Origin: Promicromonospora umidemergens
GTDB lineage: Bacteria > Actinomycetota > Actinomycetes > Actinomycetales > Cellulomonadaceae
DNA: 64,000 nucleotides
Direction: 5' to 3'
NCBI RefSeq assembly: GCF_024171995.1
Contig: NZ_JAMTCT010000006.1
Coordinates: 1-64,000, forward strand
In this document: positions 53,149 to 62,003 of the stretch, in pieces
How positions within the stretch are numbered: position 1 is the first letter of the stretch
Layout of the letters: each line of letters begins with the position of its first letter
Notes under the pieces: model-generated
The model's input: only the letters and a program-made list of their open reading frames with translations
Databases searched by the model: none
What the model was told of the DNA's origin: nothing
Made by a program: the position numbers and the translations under genes

Positions 53149-53744
53149 ACCGGCTCCATCTCGTCGAACACGTCGCGGGCCAGGACCGCGAACCCCTCGC
53201 GCGCGGCCTCGTCGTCCTGGTCCACCATCCACGCAAGCTCGATGCCGTCGATGCGGAGCGCCGTCATGCGCGCCAGCGTGCCGACCTCGGTGCGGTACCT
53301 GACGCCCGCGACGTCGGCCAGCCGCTGCAGGTACTCCCTGGTCATGGCGATGCTCTGCTTGAGGTGCGCCTGCGCGACCTCGCGCAGCACGGGCGTCCGC
53401 GCCCCCGAGACCGCGAACTCGAACGTCAGCAACCGCATGTGCTGGTTCTGCTTGAGGCCGACCAGCAGCGCCTCGACGGTGCCCTCCGCGAGAGCGGTCC
53501 GGTCCGGCCCGACGTCGAGCGCGGCGAGCACCGGCTCCGAGGCCCGCATCGCGATCGCGCGGCCCATGGCACGCAGCATCGCGTCCTTGTCGTCGAAGCA
53601 GTAGTGCACGGTGCCGAGCGAGATGCCGGCCGCCTGCGCCACCCGGCGCACGGTCACCGACTCGACACCCTCACGCATCGCGACGCTCAGGCCGGCCTCG
53701 ACGATCTCGGCACGCCGTTCGTCGAGCGGCTTGCGCTTGTTCAT
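53145..53744 (-). CDS. TetR family regulator in the isp operon
   Basis: 199 residues. The HTH covers residues about 9-52 ([40 protein letters not shown]). The ligand domain is typical of PfmR/BetI-like regulators. It starts at ATG 53744 within the ATGA shared with the ispF stop and so is co-translated with ispD-ispF; it could instead control the convergent oxidase gene. Target unknown. Confidence 0.88.
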   Translation of the reverse strand: MNKRKPLDERRAEIVEAGLSVAMREGVESVTVRRVAQAAGISLGTVHYCFDDKDAMLRAMGRAIAMRASEPVLAALDVGPDRTALAEGTVEALLVGLKQNQHMRLLTFEFAVSGARTPVLREVAQAHLKQSIAMTREYLQRLADVAGVRYRTEVGTLARMTALRIDGIELAWMVDQDDEAAREGFAVLARDVFDEMEPV

Positions 53745-54289
53745 ACCTGGTTCCCGACATCGGGGACGACGAGAGCCGTCGCGATCGCCGCGACGCCTTC
53801 CCCGCGACCCGTCAGACCGAGCGCGTCCGTGGTGGTAGCTGTCAGGGACACGGGCGCGCCCGCGGCGGCGGACAGAACCGCCTGTGCCTCGTCACGCCGG
53901 GTGCCGACCCGCGGTTGATTTCCGATCACTTGGACTGCCACGTTACCGATCATGTACCCAGCAGCCCGGACGCGCCTCGCGGCTTCCGCGAGCAGGGTGG
54001 TCCCGGACGCTCCCGCCCACTCGGGCCGGCCGGTCCCGAAGTGCGAACCGAGGTCACCGAGGGCCGACGCCGAGAACAGCGCGTCCGCCGCCGCGTGCGC
54101 CGCGACGTCGGCGTCGGAGTGCCCCGCCAGGCCCCGCTCCCCCGGCCAGTGCAGGCCGCCGAGCCACATCTCGCGACCCGAGCCGTCGGGCGCGAACGCG
54201 TGCACGTCGACCCCGATCCCGGTACGGGGGAGCGGGTACCCGGCCGGAGCAGGTCGCGGGGCGTCCGGCGTGCTGGACGGGTCGGTCAT
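53741..54289 (-). CDS. ispF: 2-C-methyl-D-erythritol 2,4-cyclodiphosphate synthase
   Basis: 182 residues. The metal site [13 protein letters not shown] (Asp-x-His) and the signature [30 protein letters not shown] and [19 protein letters not shown] are diagnostic. It cyclises CDP-ME-2-phosphate to MEcPP in the non-mevalonate isoprenoid pathway. About 20 extra N-terminal residues rich in Pro precede the domain. ATG 54289 shares ATGA with the ispD stop and its own stop shares ATGA with the TetR start. Confidence 0.96.
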   Translation of the reverse strand: MTDPSSTPDAPRPAPAGYPLPRTGIGVDVHAFAPDGSGREMWLGGLHWPGERGLAGHSDADVAAHAAADALFSASALGDLGSHFGTGRPEWAGASGTTLLAEAARRVRAAGYMIGNVAVQVIGNQPRVGTRRDEAQAVLSAAAGAPVSLTATTTDALGLTGRGEGVAAIATALVVPDVGNQV

Positions 54290-55002
54290 GCGTTGGTCTC
54301 CTGCAGCACGAGGGACGCGAGCCACAGATCGCGTTCGGTGGTGATCTTGAAGGCCGCCGCGTCCCCGGCGACCATGTGTACCGGTTCGCCGAGCGCCTCG
54401 ACGAGGCCGGCGTCGTCGGTCGCCGCCAGGTACTCCGCACCGGCCCGGCCGGCACCCGTGCGGTGCGCACGGACGAGCAGGTCGCGGGCGAACCCCTGCG
54501 GCGTCTGCACGGCACGCAGCATCGAGCGGTCAGGGGTGCCCGTGACCAGCTCCGTGTCGCCGTCGGGACGTACCTGCTTCACCGTGTCGGTGACGGGCAG
54601 CCCTGGCACGACCGCGGCGTGACCGCTGCGGACCGCGCCGACGACCCGCCGGACGAGGTCCGACGGGACGAGGGGGCGCGCGGCGTCGTGCACCAGCACG
54701 ACGTCGTCCCCCTGACGCGCGAGCGCCAGCCCGGCCGCTACCGACGCCTGCCTGGTCGGGCCGCCGTCGGTCACCTGGACAGGGATCTGCACGTACGGAT
54801 CATCGGCCAGGAGGTCGATCATGACGCCGACCAGACCGTCGGGTGCCGTCACCACGAGGGAGTCCACGACGCCCGACGCCGCGAGGCGTCGCGCGGCGTG
54901 CAGCACGAGCGGAAAGCCGTCGAGCTCCACCAGAGCCTTCGGCAGGTCGCGCCCTAGTCGGGATCCCGAGCCGGCGGCCGTCAGGATTGCAAGGGTCGTC
55001 AT
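54286..55002 (-). CDS. ispD: 2-C-methyl-D-erythritol 4-phosphate cytidylyltransferase
   Basis: 238 residues. The nucleotidyltransferase signature [36 protein letters not shown] and [19 protein letters not shown] identify IspD. It makes CDP-ME from MEP and CTP. Start ATG 55002 is at the conserved AILTAAGSG beginning; the open frame runs to 55062 without support. It is in the operon carD-ispD-ispF-TetR, with an inverted repeat between carD and ispD. Confidence 0.95.
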   Translation of the reverse strand: MTTLAILTAAGSGSRLGRDLPKALVELDGFPLVLHAARRLAASGVVDSLVVTAPDGLVGVMIDLLADDPYVQIPVQVTDGGPTRQASVAAGLALARQGDDVVLVHDAARPLVPSDLVRRVVGAVRSGHAAVVPGLPVTDTVKQVRPDGDTELVTGTPDRSMLRAVQTPQGFARDLLVRAHRTGAGRAGAEYLAATDDAGLVEALGEPVHMVAGDAAAFKITTERDLWLASLVLQETNA

Positions 55003-55015
55003 CTCGTCGCGGGTC

Positions 55016-55105
55016 CCCACAGGATCGTGATTGAAGCGAAGGATCCCGTGGGGCGCGAGCACCGGGTCCTGACTGGTACGTCAGACGTGCGAGGGATCCT
55101 GTGGG
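55016..55105 (-). repeat. Inverted repeat between carD and ispD
   Basis: CCCACAGGATC (55016-55026) and GATCCTGTGGG (55095-55105) are perfect 11-bp arms 68 bases apart, enclosing CTGAC-TGGTAC-GTCAG. It could attenuate transcription from carD into ispD. Confidence 0.55.
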
Positions 55106-55109
55106 TAAG

Positions 55110-55592
55110 TCAGGAAGCGAGAACCTCGTCGAGGATCGCTTCCGCCTTCTCCTCTTCGGTGTGCTCGGCCAGAGCGAGCTCGGACACGAGGATCTGGCGA
55201 GCCTTGGCAAGCATGCGCTTCTCGCCTGCGGAAAGGCCGCGGTCGGCGTCCCGGCGAGACAGGTCGCGAACGACCTCTGCCACCTTGATGACGTCGCCGG
55301 ACGCAAGCTTCTCGAGGTTCGCCTTGTACCGGCGTGACCAGTTGGTCGGCTCTTCGGTGTACGGCGCGCGGAGGACCTCGAACACGCGGTCGAGGCCCTC
55401 TTGGCCGACGACATCGCGTACGCCAACGAGGTCGACGTTCTCCGCCGGGACCTCGATGGTGAGGTCGCCCTGGGCAACCTTGAGCTTGAGGTACATCTTT
55501 TCTTCGCCGCGAATCTTGCGGGTCTTGATCTCTTCGATCAGCGCCGCGCCATGGTGCGGGTAGACAACCGTCTCGCCTACTGTGAACGTCAT
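55110..55592 (-). CDS. carD: CarD-family RNA-polymerase-binding regulator
   Basis: 160 residues. The RID domain (about 1-60: [40 protein letters not shown]) binds the RNA polymerase beta subunit; the helical C-terminal domain has the DNA-contacting [16 protein letters not shown] with the conserved Trp. In mycobacteria CarD stabilises open complexes at rRNA and other promoters. ATG 55592 follows GGGAAAGGGG at the usual distance. Synteny carD-ispD-ispF with divergent lpqE matches Mycobacterium. Confidence 0.96.
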   Translation of the reverse strand: MTFTVGETVVYPHHGAALIEEIKTRKIRGEEKMYLKLKVAQGDLTIEVPAENVDLVGVRDVVGQEGLDRVFEVLRAPYTEEPTNWSRRYKANLEKLASGDVIKVAEVVRDLSRRDADRGLSAGEKRMLAKARQILVSELALAEHTEEEKAEAILDEVLAS

Positions 55593-55897
55593 CTGCAGAT
55601 GTCCCCTTTCCCTGAAACCAGGTTACCACGGCGTGGTCTCAAGAAGTTGCGCCCTTGGCGTTGTCGGGGTAGGGCTCAAGAATACGTTTCCGCAGGTCAG
55701 AACGCTGCCCGGGGGGAAATATCTGGTGCTCATCGCCCCACGACCCGCGGTCGGATCGTTCCGGAGCCGTGACTGTCGCCACGCCCTGACCGGGCATTTC
55801 GCCTTTGACCGCGATGCGCGGGTACGCCCCGGGGAGCATTAGGATGTGGCGGGGATCCGACCCCCGCCCGAACCATTCGAACACCAGGGAGTTCACC
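55593..55897. promoter_or_regulatory. Divergent promoter region carD / lpqE-like
   Basis: 305 bases. On the minus strand TAACCT (revcomp of 55622-55627) is a plausible carD -10 box. On the plus strand TAGGAT (55840-55845) may be the -10 box of the lpqE-like gene. No coding frame is convincing. Confidence 0.4.
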
Positions 55898-56428
55898 GTG
55901 TCCCGTCGCGCCACCGCCGCCCGAGGCGCCCGCACCATCGCCCTCGCAGCGGTCTCCGCCACGGGGGCTCTCCTCCTGGCGGGCTGCGCCCCGAGCACCA
56001 CGACGCTGAACTACGACCCGTCCGACGGCGTCGGCGTCACCATCCAGAGCGTGGACGGTGACGAGCTGCGCGGTATCAACCTGCTGGTCGTGGCGGCCGC
56101 AGAGGGCGAGCCGGGCAACCTCATCGGTGCACTCACCAACGAGACGCAGGACGACGCGACGTTCACGCTCGAGCACCCGGACGGCGCTCCCGTGTCGCTG
56201 GACGTCCCGGCGGGTGGCACCGTCTACCTGGGCACCGCGACCGGCGAGACCGTCCAGCTCGACACCGTGAGCGCGCCCCCGGGAAGCTACGTCGACGCGA
56301 CCCTGTCCGCCGCCGGCGAGACCGAGGAGTTCAAGCTGCCGATCCTCGACGGCACGCTCCCGGAGTACGCGGAGCACCTGCCCAGCGCTGCGGCCTCGCC
56401 GTCGCCGTCCGGCACTCCGACGGAGTGA
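55898..56428 (+). CDS. lpqE: LpqE-like lipoprotein
   Basis: 176 residues from GTG 55898, with AGGGAG upstream. A twin-Arg-like N-terminus (SRRATAARGARTIALAAVSA), lipobox LLAGC, then a compact beta-rich domain (TTTLNYDPSDGVGVTIQSVD ... INLLVVAAAEGEPGNLIGAL) and a Ser/Pro tail. It is divergent from carD in the place mycobacterial lpqE holds. The domain resembles copper-chaperone-like DUF461 folds, but the Met/His copper residues are not evident. Probably an outer-leaflet lipoprotein of unknown role. Confidence 0.75.
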   Translation: MSRRATAARGARTIALAAVSATGALLLAGCAPSTTTLNYDPSDGVGVTIQSVDGDELRGINLLVVAAAEGEPGNLIGALTNETQDDATFTLEHPDGAPVSLDVPAGGTVYLGTATGETVQLDTVSAPPGSYVDATLSAAGETEEFKLPILDGTLPEYAEHLPSAAASPSPSGTPTE

Positions 56429-56446
56429 GCCGCACTCCCACGGCAT

Positions 56447-56500
56447 GACGAAGCCGGTGGCTGCCGCGTGGTCTCCCACGCCGCACCCACCGGCTTCGTC
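56447..56500. terminator. Bidirectional terminator between lpqE-like gene and pstB
   Basis: Perfect 14-bp stem GACGAAGCCGGTGG / CCACCGGCTTCGTC (56447-56460, 56487-56500) with an inner GCGTGG-TCTC-CCACGC hairpin. It lies between two convergent genes. Confidence 0.85.
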
Positions 56501-56517
56501 GTCCGCTCAGGCGGTCG

Positions 56518-57297
56518 TCACCCGAAGCGGCCCGAGACGTAGTCCTCGGTGGCCTTCTCTGCGGGCGACGAGAAGATCGTCGCGGTGTCGTTCATCTCGA
56601 TGAGCTTGCCCGGCTTGCCGGTGCCCGCGATGTTGAAGAACGCCGTCCGGTCGCTCACGCGCGCCGCCTGCTGCATGTTGTGCGTGACGATGACGATCGT
56701 GTAGTCCTTCTTGAGCTCCTGGATGAGGTCCTCGATCGCCAGGGTGGAGATCGGGTCCAGGGCCGAGCACGGCTCGTCCATGAGCACCACCTGCGGCTTC
56801 ACCGCGATGGCGCGGGCGATGCAGAGGCGCTGCTGCTGACCGCCCGACAGGCCGGATCCCGGCCGGTCCAGGCGGTCCTTGACCTCGTTCCAGAGGTTGG
56901 CGCCGCGCAAGGAGGACTCGACCAGGTAGTCGGCGTCGGACCTGGAGATCTTGCGGTTGTTCAGCTTGACGCCCGCCAGCACGTTGTCCTTGATCGACAT
57001 CGTGGGGAACGGGTTCGGCCGCTGGAACACCATGCCGATGTTCCGGCGTACCGCCACCGGGTCGACGTCGTCGCCGTACAGGTCGACGCCCTCGAGCTCG
57101 ACCTTGCCCTCCACGTACGCTCCGGGGATCACTTCGTGCATCCGGTTGAGGGTGCGGAGGAAGGTCGACTTCCCGCAGCCCGACGGGCCGATGAAGGCCG
57201 TCACGGACTTGGGGTCGACGGTCATGGTGACGCCCTCGACAGCACGAAAGTCGCCGTAGTAGATGTTGACGTCCTTGACGTCGATGCGCTGGGCCAT
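56518..57297 (-). CDS. pstB: Phosphate ABC-transporter ATPase PstB
   Basis: 259 residues. Walker [21 protein letters not shown]-loop [12 protein letters not shown], signature [16 protein letters not shown], Walker [15 protein letters not shown] and the H-loop [12 protein letters not shown]. The FPTMSI and MHE elements are PstB-specific. It powers high-affinity phosphate import with PstS, PstC and PstA. ATG 57297 follows AAGGAA. Last gene of the pst operon, 53 bases after pstA. Confidence 0.97.
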   Translation of the reverse strand: MAQRIDVKDVNIYYGDFRAVEGVTMTVDPKSVTAFIGPSGCGKSTFLRTLNRMHEVIPGAYVEGKVELEGVDLYGDDVDPVAVRRNIGMVFQRPNPFPTMSIKDNVLAGVKLNNRKISRSDADYLVESSLRGANLWNEVKDRLDRPGSGLSGGQQQRLCIARAIAVKPQVVLMDEPCSALDPISTLAIEDLIQELKKDYTIVIVTHNMQQAARVSDRTAFFNIAGTGKPGKLIEMNDTATIFSSPAEKATEDYVSGRFG

Positions 57298-57350
57298 CGC
57301 TTGAGTTCCTTCGGGCTGTGGCTTCGGGTGAGCTGAGCTGAGGTCTTAGG

Positions 57351-58301
57351 TCAGCGGGTCTTCGGTGCGAACCAGCGGTTCACGAGGCGACCGGCGATGT
57401 TGAGGATCATCACGATCGCGATCAGCGTCAGGGCGGCGCCCCACGCGTTCTGGAGCGCGATGTCCGCGACGCAGTTGACCTGGTCCTCACGGCAGGGCGC
57501 CTGCCCCTGGCTGTACTGCCGGTAGATGAACACCGGCAGCGTCATCATGCGTCCCTCGGAGGGGTCGAAGTTGATCGAGTCCGTGACACCGACCGCGACG
57601 AGCAGCGGCGCCGTCTCACCGATGACGCGCGCGACGGCCAGCAGCACGCTGGTGGTCAGACCCGCCACGGAGGTGCGGAGCACGATGCGGACGATCGTGA
57701 GCCACTTGGGCACGCCGAGCGCGTACGACGCCTCACGGAGCTCGTTGGGCACGAGCTTCAGCATCTCCTCGCAGGACCGCACCACCACGGGGATCATCAG
57801 CACCGACAGTGCGACGGCCCCGATGAGGCCGAACCGGGCACCTGGCCCGAAGAAGATGGTGAACAGCGAGACCGCGAAGAGACCGGCGACGATCGACGGG
57901 ATGCCCGTCATGACGTCCACGAAGAACGTCACCGCGCGGGCCAGCGGGCCACGCCCGTACTCCACCAGGTAGATGGCGACGAGGATGCCGATCGGCACGG
58001 AGATCAGCGTGGCGCAGCCGGTGATGATCAGCGTGCCCATGATCGCGTGGTAGATGCCGCCGCTCGGGTCGCCGCCGAAGATGCCGCGCATCGAGTACTG
58101 CAGGAAGTCGACGGACATCCGGCCCGCACCGCTGAACAGCACGGTCCAGAGCAGCGACACCAGCGGGATCATCGCCAGCGCGAAGGCGGACCAGATGAGC
58201 CCGGCCATGATGCGGTCGGTGCGCCTGCGGCGCGGTTCAGCGGTCGTCAGGAGCGCACGGGTGTACTCCGTCGAGTCCTTGGTCGTCGTGTCGGTGCTCA
58301 T
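57351..58301 (-). CDS. pstA: Phosphate ABC-transporter permease PstA
   Basis: 316 residues with six predicted transmembrane helices. The EAA loop is SCEEMLKLVPNELREASYAL; other PstA marks are MTGIPSIVAGLFAVSLF and VIGETAPLLVAVG. Start ATG 58301 overlaps the pstC stop by one base (TGATG). It forms the membrane channel with PstC. Confidence 0.95.
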   Translation of the reverse strand: MSTDTTTKDSTEYTRALLTTAEPRRRRTDRIMAGLIWSAFALAMIPLVSLLWTVLFSGAGRMSVDFLQYSMRGIFGGDPSGGIYHAIMGTLIITGCATLISVPIGILVAIYLVEYGRGPLARAVTFFVDVMTGIPSIVAGLFAVSLFTIFFGPGARFGLIGAVALSVLMIPVVVRSCEEMLKLVPNELREASYALGVPKWLTIVRIVLRTSVAGLTTSVLLAVARVIGETAPLLVAVGVTDSINFDPSEGRMMTLPVFIYRQYSQGQAPCREDQVNCVADIALQNAWGAALTLIAIVMILNIAGRLVNRWFAPKTR

Positions 58302-59293
58302 CAGTTGGCCCCCGAGAATTCCTTGCGGCGGGCGACGATGGCCCGTGCGGCCATGTTCACCGCCAGCGTGATGACGAACAGCGCGAGGCCGGTGGCGATC
58401 AGCGCGTTGACGGCCAGGCCGCTAGCCTCCGGGAAGTCCAGGGCGATGTAGGCGGCGATGGTCTGCTGCTGCGCCGCCTGGAGGATCTTGAACGAGTAGA
58501 GGAAGCCCGGCGACAGGATCATCAGCACGGCCATGGTCTCGCCGAGCGCGCGGCCGAGGCCGAGCATCGCGGCGGAGATGACGCCGGACTGGCCGAAGGG
58601 CAGGACCGCCGTGCGAACCATCTCCCACCGGGTGGCACCGAGCGCGAGCGCCGCCTCCTCGTGCAGCTTGGGGGTCTGCAGGAACACCTCGCGGGAGACC
58701 GCCGTGATGATCGGCAGGATCATCACGGCGAGCACGACGGCGACGGTCGCCATGGTCCGCGCCGTCGGCGACACGTCGCCGGCGAACAGCGGGAACCACC
58801 CGAACCAGTTGTTGAGCCACGTCCAGAGGGGCGCGAGGACCGGCGCCAGGACGGTGAACCCCCAGAGGCCGTAGACCACCGAGGGGATCGCCGCGAGCAG
58901 GTCGACCAGGTAACCGAGGGCCTGGGCCAGCCGGCGGGGCGCGTAGTGCGAGATGAACAGCGCGACCCCCATCGCGACGGGGGTGGCGATGAGCAGGGCC
59001 AGCACCGCGGCGAGCAGCGTGCCGAAGATGAGCGGTCCGACGTACGCGATGAACGACGTGTCGTCGGGGTACCTCGGGACTGCTTCCGCCAGCGCCTCCG
59101 AGCTCGCCGTCATGGCGGGCCACGCCCGCACGATCAGGAACAGGGCGACTGCGGCCAGCGTCGCGAGGATCAGGGCGCCGGCCCCCGTCGCGATCCAGCG
59201 GAAGGTCCGGCTGAAGCCCCGCTCGGTGTCGCCGCTCGACCGTCGGCGCCGGACCGGCGCCACAGGAGCGGGCGGGCTGTCAGTGGTGGTCAC
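58301..59293 (-). CDS. pstC: Phosphate ABC-transporter permease PstC
   Basis: 330 residues from GTG 59293 with GAGGAA upstream. Six transmembrane helices; the EAA loop is FLQTPKLHEEAALALGATRW. LLAAIPSVVYGLWGFTVLAP and GLGRALGETMAVLMI are PstC marks. It is translationally coupled to pstA. A large hairpin separates it from pstS. Confidence 0.95.
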   Translation of the reverse strand: MTTTDSPPAPVAPVRRRRSSGDTERGFSRTFRWIATGAGALILATLAAVALFLIVRAWPAMTASSEALAEAVPRYPDDTSFIAYVGPLIFGTLLAAVLALLIATPVAMGVALFISHYAPRRLAQALGYLVDLLAAIPSVVYGLWGFTVLAPVLAPLWTWLNNWFGWFPLFAGDVSPTARTMATVAVVLAVMILPIITAVSREVFLQTPKLHEEAALALGATRWEMVRTAVLPFGQSGVISAAMLGLGRALGETMAVLMILSPGFLYSFKILQAAQQQTIAAYIALDFPEASGLAVNALIATGLALFVITLAVNMAARAIVARRKEFSGAN

Positions 59294-59346
59294 AGATGTT
59301 CCTCGGCTCGTCGTGTCTGTGTGAGGTCAAGCCTGGCACAGCCGTG

Positions 59347-59393
59347 CCGGTGGCCGGGCCACGAGCTCTGTGCTCGTGCGGCCCGGCCACCGG
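59347..59393 (-). terminator. Intercistronic hairpin between pstS and pstC
   Basis: About 20 bp of stem (59347-59366 against 59372-59393, with two extra bases on one side) and a five-base loop. It may work as an attenuator and pstS-mRNA stabiliser, so the binding protein is made in excess of the permease. Confidence 0.75.
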
Positions 59394-59429
59394 CCGGGTG
59401 TACTACCAGGTAGTACGCGGCAGCTGGGG

Positions 59430-60533
59430 TCAGCCGGCCGTGATCGCCTCGACCGCAGGCAGGAACTGCTCGGTGAGCGACGTCGGGAGCGGGGCGGAGC
59501 CCGCCGACTCGGCAGCCTTGGCCTGGCCCTCGTCGCTCAGGATGTAGGTGTAGAGGCCCTTGACCAGGTCGGCCGTGGCGGCGTCCTCGTACGTGCCGCA
59601 AGCCAGGTGGTACGAGACCAGGACGATCGGGTAGGTACCCGCGATGTCGCGCTGGAGGTCGTAGGCGAAGACGCTCTCGCTCGTGCCCTCGACGCGCGGC
59701 GAGTCCTCGACGACGGCGGCAGCGGCCTCGGGGCTGTACTCGACGAAGTCGTCGCCGACGCCGACGGCGACCGTGCCCAGGTCATCGATCTGCGACGCGT
59801 CGGCGTAGGTGATGGTGCCCTCGCCGGCCTGCGCCGCGCTGACCACGCCGGAGGTGCCCTGTGCGGACTCCTGGCCCTTGATCGGCCAGATTCCCTCGGC
59901 CTCCCAGGTCCAGACGTCCGGGACGACGGTGTGCAGGTACTCCTGGAAGTTCTCCGTGGTGCCGGAGTCCTCCGAGCGGTGCACGACCGTGATGTCCGTG
60001 CTGGGCAGCTCGGCGTCCGGGTTGTCGGCGGCGATCGCCTCGTCGTCCCAGGCGGTGATCTCGCCGGCGAAGATCCCGGCGATCGTCTCGGCGGGCATGT
60101 TCAGGGTGTCGACGCCCTCGAGGTTGAAGGCGACGGCCACGGGGGAGATGTAGGCGGGGTACTGGATGACGCCACCCTCGCCGCACTGGGCCTCTGCGTC
60201 GGCCAGCTCGTCGTCCTCCAGCGCGGCGTCCGAGCCGGCGAACGGGTAGGCGCCGGAGATGAAGCTCTCCCGGCCACCGCCGGAACCGACCGGGTCGTAG
60301 TTCACCGTGACGTCCGGGTTGGCGCTCTGGAAGCCGGCGCGCCAGGCCTCCATCGCGGACTCCTGCGACGACGCACCGCCACCGTTGAGCTCGCCGGAGA
60401 GGCCCGTGCCGCTCTCCGAACCTTCACCGGCCGGGTCGGCTGCACCCGGGTCGGACCCGCAGGCTGCGAGGCTCAGCGCGAGCGCGCCCACCATGACAGC
60501 GGAGCCAACGCGGGGGAATCGGCTGATCTTCAC
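59430..60533 (-). CDS. pstS: Phosphate-binding lipoprotein PstS
   Basis: 367 residues from GTG 60533 (GGA seven bases upstream); ATG 60545 is an alternative. Signal peptide with lipobox LAAC. Phosphate-binding segments are NGGGASSQESAMEAWRAGF, DPVGSGGGRESFISG, FAGSDAAL and VVHRSEDSGTTENFQEYL. It captures phosphate outside the membrane for PstCA. A PHO box is about 91-112 bases upstream. It is the first gene of the pstS-pstC-pstA-pstB unit. Confidence 0.95.
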   Translation of the reverse strand: MKISRFPRVGSAVMVGALALSLAACGSDPGAADPAGEGSESGTGLSGELNGGGASSQESAMEAWRAGFQSANPDVTVNYDPVGSGGGRESFISGAYPFAGSDAALEDDELADAEAQCGEGGVIQYPAYISPVAVAFNLEGVDTLNMPAETIAGIFAGEITAWDDEAIAADNPDAELPSTDITVVHRSEDSGTTENFQEYLHTVVPDVWTWEAEGIWPIKGQESAQGTSGVVSAAQAGEGTITYADASQIDDLGTVAVGVGDDFVEYSPEAAAAVVEDSPRVEGTSESVFAYDLQRDIAGTYPIVLVSYHLACGTYEDAATADLVKGLYTYILSDEGQAKAAESAGSAPLPTSLTEQFLPAVEAITAG

Positions 60534-60623
60534 GTGTCGTTCCATCCTGTTCAAGTCGTACGCGCGGCGATCGCCGGCGCGTCAGTCGGGACGCTAGGCA
60601 GGTGGAGTGACCTGCTCACCAGA

Positions 60624-60645
60624 TATAGGTGAACGGAAGGTGAAC
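60624..60645 (-). promoter_or_regulatory. PHO box before pstS
   Basis: Minus strand GTTCACCTTCC then GTTCACCTATA: two directly repeated 11-bp units as bound by PhoP/RegX3 in actinobacteria, overlapping a TATATC -10-like stretch. Confidence 0.8.
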
Positions 60646-60721
60646 AAGCCCGCGCAGAGCGGGTGATCCGCAACACCTCCACCATGGCACGCCCTGGCTT
60701 TCCTCACCCGCCAGGCGCCCC

Positions 60722-61885
60722 TCAGGGCTGGTCCTGTGCCTGGTCGACCGGCTGGTCGTCCGGGCGGTCCTGCGTCAGGTAGATGGCCTTGGCGGCGTCG
60801 GCGATCCAGTCCCGGAGGTCGCTCGAGATCGTGGCGCTACCCGCGGCGGCCGCCGCGCGCTCCTGCCCCTCGGCGGACGCGACGTACTCGACGAACTCCT
60901 TGACGAACCTGCCCTCCGCCTTGTCCTCGTACCGCGAGCACACGACGAGGTAGGAGACCAGCACCATCGGATAGGCGAAGGGCTTGTCGATCTTGCGGTC
61001 GAGCTCGAACGCGAGGTCGTGCTCGTAGCGGTTCTCGATCCGCGGCGAGACGTCGACGACGGCGGCCGCCGCGTCGGCGCTGTAGGGCACGTACTCCTCG
61101 CCCACCTTGATGGCGACGCGCCCGAGGTCCGACGTCGCAGAGGCGTCCGCGTAGGTGATGCCGCCCGGCGTCGACCGCACCGTGTCGGTCACGCCGCTCG
61201 TACCGTCGGCGGCGAACCCCTCCGGCAGCGGCCACAGGCCGTCCGGCTCGTGCGGCCATGCGGCCGGCGCGGTGGCGTGCAGGTAGTCGGCGAAGTTCTC
61301 GGTGGTACCCGAGTCGTCGGACCGGTGCACCGGCGTGATCGTCAGCGCCGGCAGCTTCGCCTCGGGGTTCGCCGCGACGATCGCCGGGTCGTCCCACGTG
61401 GTGATCTGTCCGGTGAAGATCCGCGCGATGAGGTCGGAGGACAGGTTCAGGCGGTCGATGCCCTCGAGGTTGAAGGCCACGGCGATCGGGCTGATGTAGA
61501 CCGGCAGGTCGATGGCGTTCCCGCCGTCGCACGCCGGACCGGACGCCGCCATCTCCTCGTCGCTGAGCGCGACGTCGGAGGCGCCGAAGGCCGTCTTGCC
61601 CGCGAGGAAGTCCTCGCGCCCGTCGCCCGAGCCCACGGGGTCGTACTCGATCGCGGCGTCAGGGTGCTGCTCCTGGAAGCCGCTGATCCATGCCTCCATC
61701 GCGGCTTCCTGGGACGAGGCGCCCGCCCCACGGAAGCTTCCGACGACGGACGACCCGGGTTCGGCAGTCGGCTCGCCACCTGCCCCGAGACCCGGCAGTG
61801 CGACCGCGCCGCAGCCCGCGAGCGGCAGCACGAGGGCTCCTGCGGTGGCGGCAGAGAGGAGACGGGTGTAGGGGGAGGTGCTCAC
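60722..61885 (-). CDS. pstS: Second PstS-type phosphate-binding lipoprotein
   Basis: 387 residues from GTG 61885. Lipobox LAGC (Cys25). The same phosphate-site pattern as the first PstS: RGAGASSQEAAMEAWISGFQ, DPVGSGDGREDFLAG, FGASDVAL and VHRSDDSGTTENFADYL, with an extra acidic Gln/Asp/Pro tail. The two proteins are clearly paralogues from tandem duplication. It is separated from the downstream pstS by 188 bases with a PHO box and has its own PHO box upstream. It could have a different affinity. Confidence 0.93.
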   Translation of the reverse strand: MSTSPYTRLLSAATAGALVLPLAGCGAVALPGLGAGGEPTAEPGSSVVGSFRGAGASSQEAAMEAWISGFQEQHPDAAIEYDPVGSGDGREDFLAGKTAFGASDVALSDEEMAASGPACDGGNAIDLPVYISPIAVAFNLEGIDRLNLSSDLIARIFTGQITTWDDPAIVAANPEAKLPALTITPVHRSDDSGTTENFADYLHATAPAAWPHEPDGLWPLPEGFAADGTSGVTDTVRSTPGGITYADASATSDLGRVAIKVGEEYVPYSADAAAAVVDVSPRIENRYEHDLAFELDRKIDKPFAYPMVLVSYLVVCSRYEDKAEGRFVKEFVEYVASAEGQERAAAAAGSATISSDLRDWIADAAKAIYLTQDRPDDQPVDQAQDQP

Positions 61886-61926
61886 GGATCGCGAAACTAC
61901 TCACGAGCGAGGTCCTGCAAGCAAAC

Positions 61927-61948
61927 ACCAGATGAACGGAAGGTGACC
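61927..61948 (-). promoter_or_regulatory. PHO box before the second pstS gene
   Basis: Minus strand GGTCACCTTCC then GTTCATCTGGT, two 11-bp direct repeats, 42 bases upstream of GTG 61885. Slightly more degenerate than the box at 60624-60645. Confidence 0.7.
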
Positions 61949-62003
61949 TTCGGTCGCGGTCACCCGTGACGTGCGACACGTGACGGCCGCACGCCGCGGG
62001 GGC

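Noticed and set aside
47449-56428. rlmB-cysS-isp-carD-lpqE order as a novel cluster
   Set aside because: The order is a known conserved arrangement in actinobacteria including Mycobacterium; only the inserted aldolase/oxidase/TetR genes differ.
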